Shown: positions 15,360-24,452, counted from the first letter of the stretch. The stretch: 64,000 nt of DNA from Eggerthella lenta DSM 2243 (GCF_000024265.1 NC_013204.1:1600180-1664179), one strand, 5' to 3'. Translations and numbers: made by a program. Notes: a model not told the origin generated them from the letters alone.

Positions 15360-16169
15360 ATGGAATTGATCACCACGCACACCCACACCTGCTTCACCAA
15401 CCACGGTGAGGGCACGGTGGAAGAGCTCGTGTCCGCCGCCGTCGCGGCGGGCGTCTCCACCATCGCGGTCACCGAGCACTATCCGATGACCGCGACGTTC
15501 GACCCCGACCGCTACCTGTCGATGCCGGCCGAGCGGATGGGGGAGTACCTGGCCGCCGTCGAGGCCGCGCGCGAGGCGCATCCCGAGATCGAGGTGCTGG
15601 TCGGCTGCGAGATGGACTGGCTGGGAGACGACGAGGACCGCGTCATCACGGCGGAGGACGTCGCGCCGTTCCAGCTGATCTTGGGCTCGGTGCATCTCGT
15701 CGACCGCTGGCCTTTCGACGACCCCGCCCAGCGCGGCCGCTGGGACGAGGTGGGCGCCGATCTTATCTGGCGGCGCTACTTCGAAGTGTGGTGCGAGGCC
15801 GTGTCCTCCGACGCGCCCTTCCACGTGATGTCGCATCCCGATCTGGCGAAGAAGTTCGGGTTCTACCCCAGCTTCGACCCGCAGCCGTTGTACGAGCAGG
15901 CTGCCGAGGCGTGCGCCGCGGCCGGACGCATGGTGGAGGTGAACACGTCGGGATCCTACTACGCCTGCAAGGAGATGTTCCCCGCGCCGGCGCTGCTGGC
16001 CGCGTTCTGCCGCGCCGGCGTGCCCTGCACGGTGGGCACCGACGCGCACGTGCCCGCCAACGTCGCGCGCGACATCGAGAAAGCCTATCGCCTTATGTAC
16101 GAGGCGGGTTATAGAACGGTAACGGTCCCGACAGCCGACGGCGACCGTCGGGCCATCGCTATCGAGTAA
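15360..16169 (+). CDS. PHP-domain phosphatase, histidinol-phosphatase-like
   Basis: The 269-residue protein has the PHP metal-binding pattern: THTHTCFTNHGEG at the N-terminus, TEHYPM, GCEMDWL, LGSVHLVD, HVMSHPDLAKKFG and the C-terminal GTDAHVP. This set and the length fit HisK-type histidinol-phosphate phosphatases, which convert histidinol phosphate to histidinol in histidine synthesis. No other his gene lies in the window, so the substrate is not confirmed and another phosphoester is possible. The start at 15360 comes 56 nt after the cysteine desulfurase stop. Confidence 0.8.
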   Translation: MELITTHTHTCFTNHGEGTVEELVSAAVAAGVSTIAVTEHYPMTATFDPDRYLSMPAERMGEYLAAVEAAREAHPEIEVLVGCEMDWLGDDEDRVITAEDVAPFQLILGSVHLVDRWPFDDPAQRGRWDEVGADLIWRRYFEVWCEAVSSDAPFHVMSHPDLAKKFGFYPSFDPQPLYEQAAEACAAAGRMVEVNTSGSYYACKEMFPAPALLAAFCRAGVPCTVGTDAHVPANVARDIEKAYRLMYEAGYRTVTVPTADGDRRAIAIE

Positions 16170-16215
16170 CGTGGGATCGAAAGTCTAGTTCGAACACGAG
16201 CGAAGGAGCCGCGCC

Positions 16216-17121
16216 ATGGTTGCAGCGAAGAAGAACCAGAAGGATTCCAAGGGTCGGGAAGGTTTGGCGCGCCGTGCGTCGGGGTTGCTTTCCAAGCCTG
16301 TCACGGCGGTCACCACCGGCGCGCTCGAGCGCGCGCTGCTGGCCGAGTTTCCGGCTGCCGACGCCGAGCCGTGGGATCGCACCGGCATGTCGGTGGGCGA
16401 TCCGGCGCGCCTGATCACGGGTGTGGCCGTCGCGCTCGACCCGACGGTCGAAGCTATCGAGGCGGCTGCGAACATGGGTGCGAACGTGCTGGTCACTCAT
16501 CATCCGGCGTTCCTCGCGCCGCCCGCCTCCTTCATGCCGGCCTCCTCGGTGGCGGCCAATCCGGGCGCGGGCGTGTGGCGCGCGGTCGAGCGCGGCGTAT
16601 CCATCCTGTCGTACCATACGGCGCTCGACGTGAGCGTGCGGGCGCAACGCGTGCTGCCCGGCATGCTGAGCCTGACGTTTCAGCAGGTGCTCGATCCCAT
16701 TCCCGGGTCGCGCGAGAAGGGCTACGGTCAGCTGTGCACCCTCGGCGAGGACGACGGGCTCACGCTGGGACAGCTGGCCGCGCGCTGCACCTCGGTGTTC
16801 GGCCGGGCGCCGCGCGTATGGGGCGACTTCCCTCGCGAGCTCGACCGCGTGGTCACCTGCACGGGGTCGGCCGGCGATCTGGGCCGCGCGTGTCTGCGGG
16901 CGCAGGTGGACTGCCTCGTGTGCGGCGAGATCAAGTACCATGATGCGCTCGAGCTCTCCCAGGCGGGCTTGGCCGTCGTCGATCTCGGTCATGACACCAG
17001 CGAGCTGCCGCTCGCAGCCGTGCTGGCTGCTGCGGTGGAAAACGCAGGAATTCCCGGTGATCTGGTGACGGTGCTCGATCAGGGAGATAACTGGTCGTAC
17101 CCTGAAACGGTACGGGTATAA
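16216..17121 (+). CDS. Nif3-like dinuclear metal-centre protein (YqfO/NIF3 family)
   Basis: The family fold binds two metal ions and is often annotated as GTP cyclohydrolase 1 type 2, although its true role is uncertain. This 301-residue protein has WDRTGMSVGDP near the N-terminus, the metal-binding THHPAF motif, SYHTALDV, and a C-terminal half with CGEIKYHDAL and DLGHDTSE. It is preceded by a basic N-terminal extension of about 30 residues. The next gene, a coiled-coil zinc-ribbon protein, is a common neighbour of NIF3 genes in actinobacteria and firmicutes. A TATAAT box overlaps the stop codon. Confidence 0.88.
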   Translation: MVAAKKNQKDSKGREGLARRASGLLSKPVTAVTTGALERALLAEFPAADAEPWDRTGMSVGDPARLITGVAVALDPTVEAIEAAANMGANVLVTHHPAFLAPPASFMPASSVAANPGAGVWRAVERGVSILSYHTALDVSVRAQRVLPGMLSLTFQQVLDPIPGSREKGYGQLCTLGEDDGLTLGQLAARCTSVFGRAPRVWGDFPRELDRVVTCTGSAGDLGRACLRAQVDCLVCGEIKYHDALELSQAGLAVVDLGHDTSELPLAAVLAAAVENAGIPGDLVTVLDQGDNWSYPETVRV

Positions 17122-17122
17122 T
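17117..17122 (+). promoter_or_regulatory. Possible -10 box overlapping the Nif3-like stop codon
   Basis: A perfect TATAAT contains the TAA stop of the Nif3-like gene and lies 42 nt upstream of the zinc-ribbon gene. No good -35 hexamer is visible. A GC-rich hairpin (GGAGCG with CGCTCC) lies in the following leader. Confidence 0.35.
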
Positions 17123-17164
17123 GCTAAGGAGCGTCGCAGCGGCGGCGCTCCGTTCGAACAAAGG

Positions 17165-17890
17165 ATGCGCATGCACGTAGACACCGACGATCTTGCCACG
17201 CTGCTGAAGATGCAGCATCTCGACCTGGAAGCCATGCGCGACAAGAAGAAGCTCGAAGAGCTTCCCCAGCGCGCCGTCATCCTGGAAGCGCGCTCGAAGA
17301 AGAAGGCGATCGAGCAGAAGCGAGCCCAGCTCGACGCGCTCCATGCGAAAGCCGACGCGCAGCTTTCGCGTATCGACGACGAGGATCGCTCGCTTTCCGA
17401 GAAGCAGCGTCAGGTGCAGAGCGAGATCGACGCGGTGCGCGGCGACTACCGCGGCGTGGAGGCGCGCACGAAGGAGCTCAACGGCTTCGCGAAGCGCCGC
17501 AACACGCTGGAAGCCGACCTGACCGCCGTCGGCGACGAGCTGGCGAAGATCGAAGGCGTGCAGGCGCAGGTGGCATCGGCGTTAGAGAGCTTGGAGCGCC
17601 AGGAGGCCGAGGCCACGGCGGCGTTCGTGAAGGAAGGCGGCGCGCTCAAAGACGCGCTCGCGCGCATCGAGGCCGAACGAGCGATGCTGGCGTCCTCGTT
17701 GCCCGCCGACCTGCTTGACGCCTATAAGAAAACGGCCGCGCGCACGGGCGGCGTGGCCGTGGGACGCTTGCAAGGCTCGAATTGCGGCGTGTGCCGCATG
17801 GCCATCGAGGGCGGCCGCCTCATCGACATGAAGGGCCAGGGCAACGTGGCTCCGTGCCCTCAGTGCGGAAGGCTGCTCATCCTGGAGTAG
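17165..17890 (+). CDS. Coiled-coil zinc-ribbon protein (C4-type, Rv2229c-like)
   Basis: The protein has 241 residues. Residues about 10-185 are a long antiparallel coiled coil rich in Glu, Lys, Arg and Ala. The C-terminus is a four-cysteine zinc ribbon: CGVCRM, then CPQCGR about 30 residues later. This is the widespread family seen in actinobacteria next to nif3, thought to bind nucleic acid or to act as a scaffold, with no settled function. The ATG at 17165 follows AAAGG. It is the last gene of this run and is followed by a strong bidirectional terminator. Confidence 0.85.
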   Translation: MRMHVDTDDLATLLKMQHLDLEAMRDKKKLEELPQRAVILEARSKKKAIEQKRAQLDALHAKADAQLSRIDDEDRSLSEKQRQVQSEIDAVRGDYRGVEARTKELNGFAKRRNTLEADLTAVGDELAKIEGVQAQVASALESLERQEAEATAAFVKEGGALKDALARIEAERAMLASSLPADLLDAYKKTAARTGGVAVGRLQGSNCGVCRMAIEGGRLIDMKGQGNVAPCPQCGRLLILE

Positions 17891-17934
17891 GGGATACGGC
17901 GCGGGCCCTGCTCGCGCCCATCGAGAGAACGACA

Positions 17935-17958
17935 AAAAGCCCGCGCGAGCGGGCTTTT
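17935..17958. terminator. Bidirectional terminator between the zinc-ribbon gene and rpmB
   Basis: AAAAGCCCGC (17935-17944), a GCGA loop and GCGGGCTTTT (17949-17958) form a perfect 10-bp stem with A/T flanks on both strands. It serves the convergent zinc-ribbon (+) and rpmB (-) genes. Confidence 0.9.
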
Positions 17959-18000
17959 CAATGTCGGCTTGTTGGCCGGCCTCATCGGCCGGCGGACGTG

Positions 18001-18192
18001 CTATGCGCGCTCGACCTTGCCGGCCTTCATGCACTTCGTGCAGACGTTGGCCTTGCGGACGTGACCCTCTTTGTCCTTGATGGTCACGCGCTGAATGTTC
18101 GGACGGAACCAGCGGTTCGTCACGCGGTGCGAGTGGCTGACGTTGCGTCCTGCGCTCGGCGCCTTACCGCAAACTTCACAAATCTTCGACAT
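18001..18192 (-). CDS. rpmB: 50S ribosomal protein L28
   Basis: A 63-residue basic protein of the large ribosomal subunit. It begins MSKICEVCGKAPSAGRNVSH and has NRWFRPNIQRV, as expected for L28. Two CxxC pairs (CEVC and CTKC) mark it as the zinc-binding form of L28. It is a single-gene unit on the minus strand with its own promoter (18259-18288) and a shared terminator downstream. Confidence 0.97.
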   Translation of the reverse strand: MSKICEVCGKAPSAGRNVSHSHRVTNRWFRPNIQRVTIKDKEGHVRKANVCTKCMKAGKVERA

Positions 18193-18258
18193 CGTTCATC
18201 ACTCCATGTACGTTGGGTACTCATCGGCAAAAACCGTTGATGACAAAAAAGCCCTCAC

Positions 18259-18288
18259 ACTATAGCACATAAACGAAAAGGGTTACAA
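18259..18288 (-). promoter_or_regulatory. rpmB promoter
   Basis: On the minus strand, TTGTAA (18288-18283), an 18-nt spacer and TATAGT (18264-18259) form a good sigma70-type promoter about 67 nt upstream of rpmB. The same -35 bases read as TTACAA on the plus strand, 15 nt from a TATACT box (18304-18309) that could drive the divergent Asp23-like gene. A second TATACT box lies at 18354-18359. Confidence 0.7.
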
Positions 18289-18413
18289 GAATTTTTCGTG
18301 TAGTATACTTTCGCCTGCTACCAGGCGCGCCGCACAGCGGCAAGCCCTTGCGCTATACTGCGTTAGCAGGTTTTTTGTCGTGCGCGGCACCCCCGCGCCG
18401 TGAAAGGAATGCC

Positions 18414-18761
18414 ATGAACGATACGATAGCGGGCAACCTCCACGTTGCCAATGACGTACTGGCCGACATGGTCGGCAATGCAGCGCTCGAGTGCTACGGC
18501 GTCGTGGGCATGGCCGCCCCGAACGCCGCCGACGGCATCGCGAAGATCCTCCCCGCGTCCCGCCTGCGCCGCGGCGTGGTGGTCACCACTACGGAGGTCG
18601 GCGTGCACGTGGAGCTGTACGTCGTCATCGAGTACGGCACGAACATCAACACGGTGTCGCAGAACCTCGTCGACCAAGTGACGTTCGCGTTGAGCGAGTA
18701 CGCTCGCGTTCCGCTCGACGGCGTCGAGGTGCACGTGCAGGGCGTGAAGGTGCGCAAGTAG
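18414..18761 (+). CDS. Asp23/Gls24 family protein
   Basis: A 115-residue protein of the Asp23/Gls24 (DUF322) family, with VANDVLADMVGNAALECYGVVGMA near the start, RGVVVTTTEVGVHVELYVVIEYG in the centre and a VPLDGVEVHVQGVKV end. Family members are small cytoplasmic or membrane-associated proteins linked to envelope stress. The gene is commonly found directly upstream of the DAK2/FakA gene, as here with a 90-nt gap. The ATG at 18414 follows AAAGGAA. Confidence 0.88.
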   Translation: MNDTIAGNLHVANDVLADMVGNAALECYGVVGMAAPNAADGIAKILPASRLRRGVVVTTTEVGVHVELYVVIEYGTNINTVSQNLVDQVTFALSEYARVPLDGVEVHVQGVKVRK

Positions 18762-18851
18762 CGCGTCCTCCCTGCCATGATGAGCCGCTGCCCGCCCGGA
18801 GAGAGGGGCGAAGGCGCTCTGCGGCATAACGTTTAAGGAGAATAGATCAGC

Positions 18852-20486
18852 ATGCCAGAACCCTATACCGCGAACGACCTGCTCAACGCCATCGCCGTCG
18901 CGAGCAAGACCCTGAGCGAGCGCAAGGACGAGATCAACCGTCTGAACGTGTTCCCGGTGCCCGACGGCGACACGGGCACGAACATGTCGCTGACGCTGGA
19001 GACGGTCGTCGAGAACCTGGCCAACCTGCCCATCGGGGCGGCCGGCGCGGAAATTCGCAAGGCGATCACGACCGGCGCGCTCATGGGCGCACGCGGAAAC
19101 TCCGGTGTCATTACCTCGCAAATTTTGCGCGGCCTGTGCGAGGGCAGCGTAGGCCATGACGAGCTGAACGCCGACAGCATCGACGCGGCGTTCGCGAAAT
19201 CGCAGGAAGTGGCGTTCCAGGCCGTCCGCAAGCCGGTCGAGGGCACCATCCTCACCGTGCTGCGCGACAGCGCCGCCGCCGCGAAGCACGCCCGTAAGAA
19301 GAAGATGGGCTGCGACGAGGCGCTGGCCTACGTGGTGGAGGAGGCCTACGCCTCCGTGCAGCGCACGCCCGACCTGCTGCCCGTGCTCAAGGAGAATGGC
19401 GTGGTGGACGCGGGCGGCTTCGGCCTGGCCATCTTCTTCGACGCGTTCGTCTCAGCGCTGCTGGGCAAGGAAGGCCCCATGGTGGACGAGCTGGCGTTCG
19501 CGCGCGGCACGGCGCCGAAGGTGGAGATCGAGCAGATCAACGACTGGGAGGGGTCGGCGTACCGCTACTGCACCGAGTTCCTCGTGCATTCCGACACGGT
19601 GGACGTGGACGCGGCCAAGGACTTCCTGCCCACGATGGGCGACTGCGACCTCATGGTGGGCATGCACCCCAACTTCAAGGTGCACGTGCACTCGAACCGC
19701 CCCGACCAGGTGCTGGGCTGGTTCCTCACGCACGATGCGCAGATCTCCGAGGTGCACATCCACAACATGCAGCAGCAGAGCGCCGCGCGCACCGACGCGC
19801 TGGCCGCCGAGCAGGGGGAGGCGCCCAAGCCGCTCGGATTCGTGGCCGTGGCCGCGGGCGAGGGCAACGCGAAGATCCTCAAGAGCCTGGGCGTGGACGT
19901 GGTGGTGTCCGGCGGGCAGACCATGAACCCGTCCACGAAGGACCTGCTTGATGCGGCGGGTCAGGTGAACGCCGACGCCGTCATCATCCTGCCCAACAAC
20001 AAGAACATCATCATGGCCGCCCAGAGCGCCTGCGAGCTGGCCGAGACGCCGTGCGCCGTGGTTCCCACGAGAAGCGTGCCCGAGGCGTTCGCCGCCCTGT
20101 TCGGTTTCGACGAGGGCGCCAGCCTCGAAGAGAACGTCGAGTCGATGACCGAGGCCTACGCCGACGTGAAGACCGGCGAGGTGACCGTGGCAATCAAGGA
20201 TTCCAAGGACGCGCACGACAACCCCATCAAGGAGGGCGACGTCATCGGCATCGCCGACGGGGCCATCGAGGCCGTGGGCTCCACGACCGAGGACGTGGTC
20301 ATGGCGCTGCTCGGCACGATGGAGGCCGAAGACGCCGACACGCTCACCATCCTGGCGGGCGAGGATATGGGGGATGACGCCTTCGACGCGCTGATCGCGC
20401 GCATCGAGGATGCCTACGACGACCTCGAGATCGACGCCCACCGCGGCGACCAGCCCTTGTACCCGGTGGTCATGTCCGTTGAATAA
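18852..20486 (+). CDS. DAK2-domain fatty acid kinase subunit (FakA/YloV-like)
   Basis: The 544-residue protein fits FakA, the ATP-binding subunit of the two-part fatty acid kinase that phosphorylates exogenous fatty acids delivered by FakB. The N-terminal DAK2 domain carries NVFPVPDGDTGTNMSLTLE, with Asp residues binding Mg-ATP, then GARGNSGVITSQILRG and GVVDAGGFGLAIF. The C-terminal part (about 300-544) has the family segments VVSGGQTMNPSTKDLL and LPNNKNIIMAA. No FakB/DegV gene lies in the window. The product acyl-phosphate would feed the PlsY encoded at 2038. AAGGAG precedes the ATG. Confidence 0.9.
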   Translation: MPEPYTANDLLNAIAVASKTLSERKDEINRLNVFPVPDGDTGTNMSLTLETVVENLANLPIGAAGAEIRKAITTGALMGARGNSGVITSQILRGLCEGSVGHDELNADSIDAAFAKSQEVAFQAVRKPVEGTILTVLRDSAAAAKHARKKKMGCDEALAYVVEEAYASVQRTPDLLPVLKENGVVDAGGFGLAIFFDAFVSALLGKEGPMVDELAFARGTAPKVEIEQINDWEGSAYRYCTEFLVHSDTVDVDAAKDFLPTMGDCDLMVGMHPNFKVHVHSNRPDQVLGWFLTHDAQISEVHIHNMQQQSAARTDALAAEQGEAPKPLGFVAVAAGEGNAKILKSLGVDVVVSGGQTMNPSTKDLLDAAGQVNADAVIILPNNKNIIMAAQSACELAETPCAVVPTRSVPEAFAALFGFDEGASLEENVESMTEAYADVKTGEVTVAIKDSKDAHDNPIKEGDVIGIADGAIEAVGSTTEDVVMALLGTMEAEDADTLTILAGEDMGDDAFDALIARIEDAYDDLEIDAHRGDQPLYPVVMSVE

Positions 20487-22683
20487 CGACCGGCCCGACA
20501 GACTTGCAGCAACGCTCGCGCTCGACGAATCGGTCGGGCGCGTTCGTTTGGTGAGCCCGGCGCGCGCTCGCGCGCTCGACGGGCTCGGCATCCGCACGGT
20601 GCGCGACCTGGCCACGCACTTCCCGCGGCGCTACATCGACCTCTCGCGCAAGGCAACCGTGGCCGCTGGGGTCATCGGCGAGCAGTGCACCGTCGAAGGC
20701 GCGGTGCACGAGATCAAGCTCAAGAAGCCCAAGCCGCGCCTCACGCTCGTTGAGCTGTCGCTCGTGGACGGCACGGGCGTGCTCATGGTGACGTGCTTTC
20801 GTCAGCCATGGCTCATGGACCAGGTGAAGCCCGGCATGCGCATCGCGGTGGCGGGCAAGCTGGAATTCAACTACGGCTTCAAGCGCATGACGAACCCGTA
20901 TCTGGAAGTCCTCGACGGCGAAGGGGCGGCCGAGGGCATGATCATCCCCGTGCATCCCGCTTGCGAGAAGATATCCGCTGCGTGGATGCGACGGCTCGTG
21001 GGAAACGCGTTGGAGGCCGTATGCGGGCTGCATGATCCGCTGCCGCTCGAGCTGCGTGCGAAGTACCGCCTGATGAGCCGCGGCGCGGCGCTGTCGTGCA
21101 TCCACTTCCCGCATGCGATGGACGAAGTGGCCGAGGCGCGCCGCCGCCTCGTGTACGAGGAGCTGCTGCTGCTCGAGCTGATGCTCATGCGCGAGTCGCG
21201 CGAGCGCACGGACGGGTGCGAACCGGTCGTCCACGCGGTGGACGGGCCGCGCATGGCGGCGCTCGCCGAGGCGGTGCCCTTCCGGCTTACCGACGAGCAG
21301 GAGGAGGCCAAGCGCGACATCCTCGCCGCCCTCGCTGCGCCGCAAACGGCGAACCACCTGCTGCTGGGCGACGTGGGCACCGGCAAGACCGTCGTCGCCG
21401 CCTTCGCGCTCGCGGCGGCCGCGGACACGGGTGCGCAGGCTCTGCTCATGGCTCCCACCGAGGTGCTCGCGCGCCAGCACGGCAAGAGTCTGGGGCCGCT
21501 GTTCGATGCCGCCGGCATCTCCTGGGCGGTGCTGACCGGCTCCACGCCCTCGGCCGAACGCGAGGCCGTCCTCGCGCGCGTGGCGGAGGGCTCGGTGGAC
21601 GTGCTCATCGGCACGCACGCGCTGCTCGAGGACGATGTGGCGCCCAGGCGGCTCAGCCTCGTGGTCATCGACGAGCAGCAGCGCTTCGGCGTGGAGCAGC
21701 GCGCCAAGCTGCTGGCGAAGGGCGATGCGCCCGACGCGCTGTACCTCACGGCCACGCCCATCCCGCGCTCGCTGGCGCTGGCGCTGTTCGGCAACCTGAC
21801 CTTGTCCTACCTCAAGCACCGACCGCACGACGCGGCGCAGCGCGCCACGTTCGTGCATCAGAAGGCCGACCGCGGCCATGCCTACGACGCCGCCCGCGCG
21901 GCGCTCGCGCGCGGCGAGCAGGTGTACGTGGTGTGCCCCCTCATCGGCCAGGATAGCGGCGAGCGCGACGCGAAGGCGGCGGACGGCGGAAGCGGCGGAC
22001 GGCGGCGCGAGGCGGACGAGGAGGCCTACGAGTACGCCGCCATCAGCATCGAGACCGATGACGACCTGGAGGGCGACGACGTGGCGGCCGCCGCGAAAGA
22101 GGCGTCCTACTTGCAGGGAACCGTGTTCGCCGATTATCGGGTCGAGCTTTTGCACGGGCGCATGCCCGCTTCCGAGAAGCAGGCCGTCATGCAGCGCTTC
22201 CGCGACAACGAGACGCAAGTGCTCGTGGCCACGACGGTTATCGAGGTGGGTGTGGACGTGCCCAACGCCACGGTCATGATCGTTGAAGACGCCGACCGCT
22301 TCGGATTGTCGCAGCTGCACCAGCTGCGCGGCCGCGTCGGCCGCGGCGAGAAAGCCGCCGAGGTGCATCTCGTGTCGGCCTCGAAGTCCGACGCCGCCCT
22401 TACGCGCCTGTCCGCGATGGTCGACACCGACGACGGCTTCGAGCTGGCCAGCTACGACTTGTCGCTGCGCCGCGAGGGCGATATCCTGGGCAACCGGCAG
22501 CACGGCGCGTCGGGCCTCAAGCTGGTGAACGTCATGCGCGACGGCGCGGTGATCGAGGCCGCGCACGCCGACGCGGCGGCCATCCTGGAAGAGGATCCGA
22601 ACCTGGAACTGCCCGCGCACCGCGCGCTTGCGCGCGAGGTGCGCATCGTGTACGCCAACGACCACGTGGCGCAAGGAGGCTGA
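20479..22683 (+). CDS. recG: ATP-dependent DNA helicase RecG
   Basis: RecG remodels stalled forks and Holliday junctions. The frame gives about 734 residues from a TTG at 20479 that overlaps the end of the FakA-like gene. An N-terminal wedge/OB-fold domain is followed by the superfamily 2 motor: Walker A LLGDVGTGKTVVA (about 295-307), the DEQQ box in VVIDEQQRFGVEQR (about 398), TATPIPRSLAL, HGRMPASEK, VATTVIEVGVDVPNAT and QLHQLRGRVGRGE. An acidic insert of about 55 residues, starting after PLIGQDSGE, makes it longer than typical RecG. A later start, GTG in LVSPARARAL, is also possible. It is tightly packed with the gene before it and with rsmD. Confidence 0.94.
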   Translation: MNNDRPDRLAATLALDESVGRVRLVSPARARALDGLGIRTVRDLATHFPRRYIDLSRKATVAAGVIGEQCTVEGAVHEIKLKKPKPRLTLVELSLVDGTGVLMVTCFRQPWLMDQVKPGMRIAVAGKLEFNYGFKRMTNPYLEVLDGEGAAEGMIIPVHPACEKISAAWMRRLVGNALEAVCGLHDPLPLELRAKYRLMSRGAALSCIHFPHAMDEVAEARRRLVYEELLLLELMLMRESRERTDGCEPVVHAVDGPRMAALAEAVPFRLTDEQEEAKRDILAALAAPQTANHLLLGDVGTGKTVVAAFALAAAADTGAQALLMAPTEVLARQHGKSLGPLFDAAGISWAVLTGSTPSAEREAVLARVAEGSVDVLIGTHALLEDDVAPRRLSLVVIDEQQRFGVEQRAKLLAKGDAPDALYLTATPIPRSLALALFGNLTLSYLKHRPHDAAQRATFVHQKADRGHAYDAARAALARGEQVYVVCPLIGQDSGERDAKAADGGSGGRRREADEEAYEYAAISIETDDDLEGDDVAAAAKEASYLQGTVFADYRVELLHGRMPASEKQAVMQRFRDNETQVLVATTVIEVGVDVPNATVMIVEDADRFGLSQLHQLRGRVGRGEKAAEVHLVSASKSDAALTRLSAMVDTDDGFELASYDLSLRREGDILGNRQHGASGLKLVNVMRDGAVIEAAHADAAAILEEDPNLELPAHRALAREVRIVYANDHVAQGG

Positions 22684-22689
22684 TACGCA

Positions 22690-23283
22690 ATGAGGATCAT
22701 CGCAGGCGAGTTTCGCGGGCGCACGCTCAAGGCGCCGAAGGGGGAGGGCACCCGCCCCACCACCGACCGCGTGCGCGAGGCCATGATGAGCACGGTGCAC
22801 AGCGCGCGCGGCGGATTCGACGACGCGGTGGTGCTCGACGCGTTCGCAGGGTCGGGCGCGCTCGGCCTGGAGGCGCTCAGCCGCGGGGCGCGCAGCGTCC
22901 AGTTCTGCGAGCGCGGGGGCGAGGCGCTGCGGGCGCTCAACGCGAACGTGAGGCTGCTCGGGCTCGACGCGCGCCGCGCGCGCGTGCGCAAGGGCGACGT
23001 GCTGAAGGACGTGCCCTACGCGCGTCCACCGTTCGACCTCGTGTTCCTCGACCCGCCGTACGCATGCGCCGCCGCCGAGGTGCTCGGGCTCGTCGTCGCG
23101 TTGCGCACGCGCGCGGCGCTGTCCGACGATGCCATCGTGGTGTACGAGCATGCCTCGGCGGCGAACGACGAGGTGGAGGAAGCGGCAAAAGCGCGCGATT
23201 TGTCTATTGCGCAGCGCAAGAAGTACGGGGATACTGTCGTGGACGTGCTGCGCGCTACAGCGCTGCACGATGCGATCGACTGA
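22690..23283 (+). CDS. rsmD: 16S rRNA (guanine(966)-N(2))-methyltransferase RsmD
   Basis: The 197-residue protein is a SAM-dependent N2-guanine methyltransferase. It has MRIIAGEFRGRTLKAP, TRPTTDRVREAMM, the SAM-binding LDAFAGSGALGLEALSRGA and the catalytic DPPY in LVFLDPPYA. RsmD modifies G966 in the 30S decoding region. It starts 6 nt after recG and precedes coaD by 26 nt; rsmD-coaD is a very common bacterial pair. Confidence 0.95.
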   Translation: MRIIAGEFRGRTLKAPKGEGTRPTTDRVREAMMSTVHSARGGFDDAVVLDAFAGSGALGLEALSRGARSVQFCERGGEALRALNANVRLLGLDARRARVRKGDVLKDVPYARPPFDLVFLDPPYACAAAEVLGLVVALRTRAALSDDAIVVYEHASAANDEVEEAAKARDLSIAQRKKYGDTVVDVLRATALHDAID

Positions 23284-23309
23284 AACCAAGAAGGAACGGA
23301 AAGCCTTAC

Positions 23310-23792
23310 ATGAAACGTGCACTGACGCCCGGAACGTTCGATCCTATCACGAGCGGACACCTCGATGTCATCACCCGAGCAGCGCAGCTGGTGGACGAGG
23401 TCGTCGTCGCCGTGGCGGCCTCGCCGAAGAAGAAGCCCCTGTTCTCCCTCGAAGAACGTGCCGAGCTGGTACGTCGGGCGACGAGCCATCTGCCCAACGT
23501 CCGCGTCGAACCGTTCGACGAGCTGCTCGTCGACCTTGCGGCGAAGCTCGACGCCACCGTGGTCATCAAGGGCCTGCGCGCAATCACCGACTTCGAGTAC
23601 GAGTTTCAAATGACCGCGCTCAACTACCAGCTGAACCAGGAGCTGGAGACGTTGTTCATCATGTCGCCGCCGCAGTACATGTATCTGTCGTCGTCTATCG
23701 TGCGCGAGATCGCGAGCCTGCACGGCGACGTGGCGCAGTTCGTTCCCGCATGCGTGAACGAGGCGTTGCTGAAGAAGTTCGGCGACGCGTAG
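23310..23792 (+). CDS. coaD: Phosphopantetheine adenylyltransferase
   Basis: CoaD joins ATP and 4'-phosphopantetheine to make dephospho-CoA, the next-to-last step of coenzyme A synthesis. The 160-residue product opens LTPGTFDPITSGHLDVITRA, which contains the nucleotidyltransferase TxGH-type motif. It has KGLRAITDFEYEFQM and YMYLSSSIVREIASLHGDV, which bind the substrate and ATP. The length matches the family exactly. The ATG at 23310 follows AAGGAACGG. Confidence 0.97.
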   Translation: MKRALTPGTFDPITSGHLDVITRAAQLVDEVVVAVAASPKKKPLFSLEERAELVRRATSHLPNVRVEPFDELLVDLAAKLDATVVIKGLRAITDFEYEFQMTALNYQLNQELETLFIMSPPQYMYLSSSIVREIASLHGDVAQFVPACVNEALLKKFGDA

Positions 23793-23872
23793 AAACTGCC
23801 CGTTAGCAGGTCACGGTTTCGCGTCGGCGCGGTTCCGACCGGGTAAAATGTGCGCGCTTTGTGCATTGGAGG

Positions 23873-23900
23873 TTGGCTTTCCCAACAGACATGCTAGAAT
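23873..23900 (+). promoter_or_regulatory. Promoter for the SepIVA-like / YceD pair
   Basis: TTGGCT (23873-23878), a 16-nt spacer and TAGAAT (23895-23900) lie in the gap after coaD, about 79 nt upstream of the SepIVA-like start. Spacing and hexamers are typical of the housekeeping sigma factor. Confidence 0.55.
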
Positions 23901-23978
23901 ATTGCGACGCATGCACGCGAGGATACCCGTGCGCGCCAATGCAGATGAAACGCAGCACGCCTGGGTGGAAGGACAATC

Positions 23979-24452
23979 ATGGACGAAACAGGAGTCTTGG
24001 GGCTGTTGGAAGAGCTCTCGATTCTGCTTGAGGACTCTAAGCCGGTTTTCGGCAAGGGCAACATGCGCCAGGTCGACATCGCCGCGGCGTTCGAGATCAT
24101 GGATGAGATCCGCGACACGTTCCCCAGCGAGTTCGCTCAGGCCCGTCAGATCGTTCGCGAGCGCCAGAGCTTGCTCGACGATGCCGAGGCCGAGGCCAAC
24201 CGCATGATCGAGGATGCACGCAGCCAGGCCATGACCATCGCCAGCGAGCAGGAGATCGTCCGCATCTCCCAGCAGCAGGCCGACCAGGTGCTCTCCGACG
24301 CCCGCGAGCTGGAGCGCCAGACCCGTGCCGGCGCCGAGGACTACGCCGACGAGGTGTTCGGCCATGTCGAGCAGAGCCTCGATACGCTGCTCAACAACGT
24401 GCGGCGCTGCCGTGATCGCTTGAACGCCAATTCTTTGGCCTCGGGGCGCTAA
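23979..24452 (+). CDS. DivIVA-like coiled-coil protein (SepIVA/Rv2927c-like)
   Basis: A 157-residue, mostly helical acidic protein with a coiled-coil core (about 50-145; for example ERQSLLDDAEAEANRMIEDA). The N-terminal GLLEELSILLEDSKPVFGKG is the segment conserved in actinobacterial relatives of mycobacterial SepIVA, a septal and polar growth factor. The gene order, directly upstream of a DUF177 gene, is the same as in mycobacteria and supports the call. It has no membrane segment. A cell-division or envelope role is inferred from the family and not shown by motifs. Confidence 0.7.
   Translation: MDETGVLGLLEELSILLEDSKPVFGKGNMRQVDIAAAFEIMDEIRDTFPSEFAQARQIVRERQSLLDDAEAEANRMIEDARSQAMTIASEQEIVRISQQQADQVLSDARELERQTRAGAEDYADEVFGHVEQSLDTLLNNVRRCRDRLNANSLASGR

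Noticed and set aside
17891-18000. RNase P RNA or other structural RNA after the zinc-ribbon gene
   Set aside because: The gap is only about 110 nt, and all its strong structure is the bidirectional terminator; no RNase P signature sequence was seen.
20470-23322. A 950-codon minus-strand open frame opposite recG and rsmD
   Set aside because: It is His/Arg/Ala-rich, antisense to two well-supported genes, and has no recognisable domain or ribosome site.
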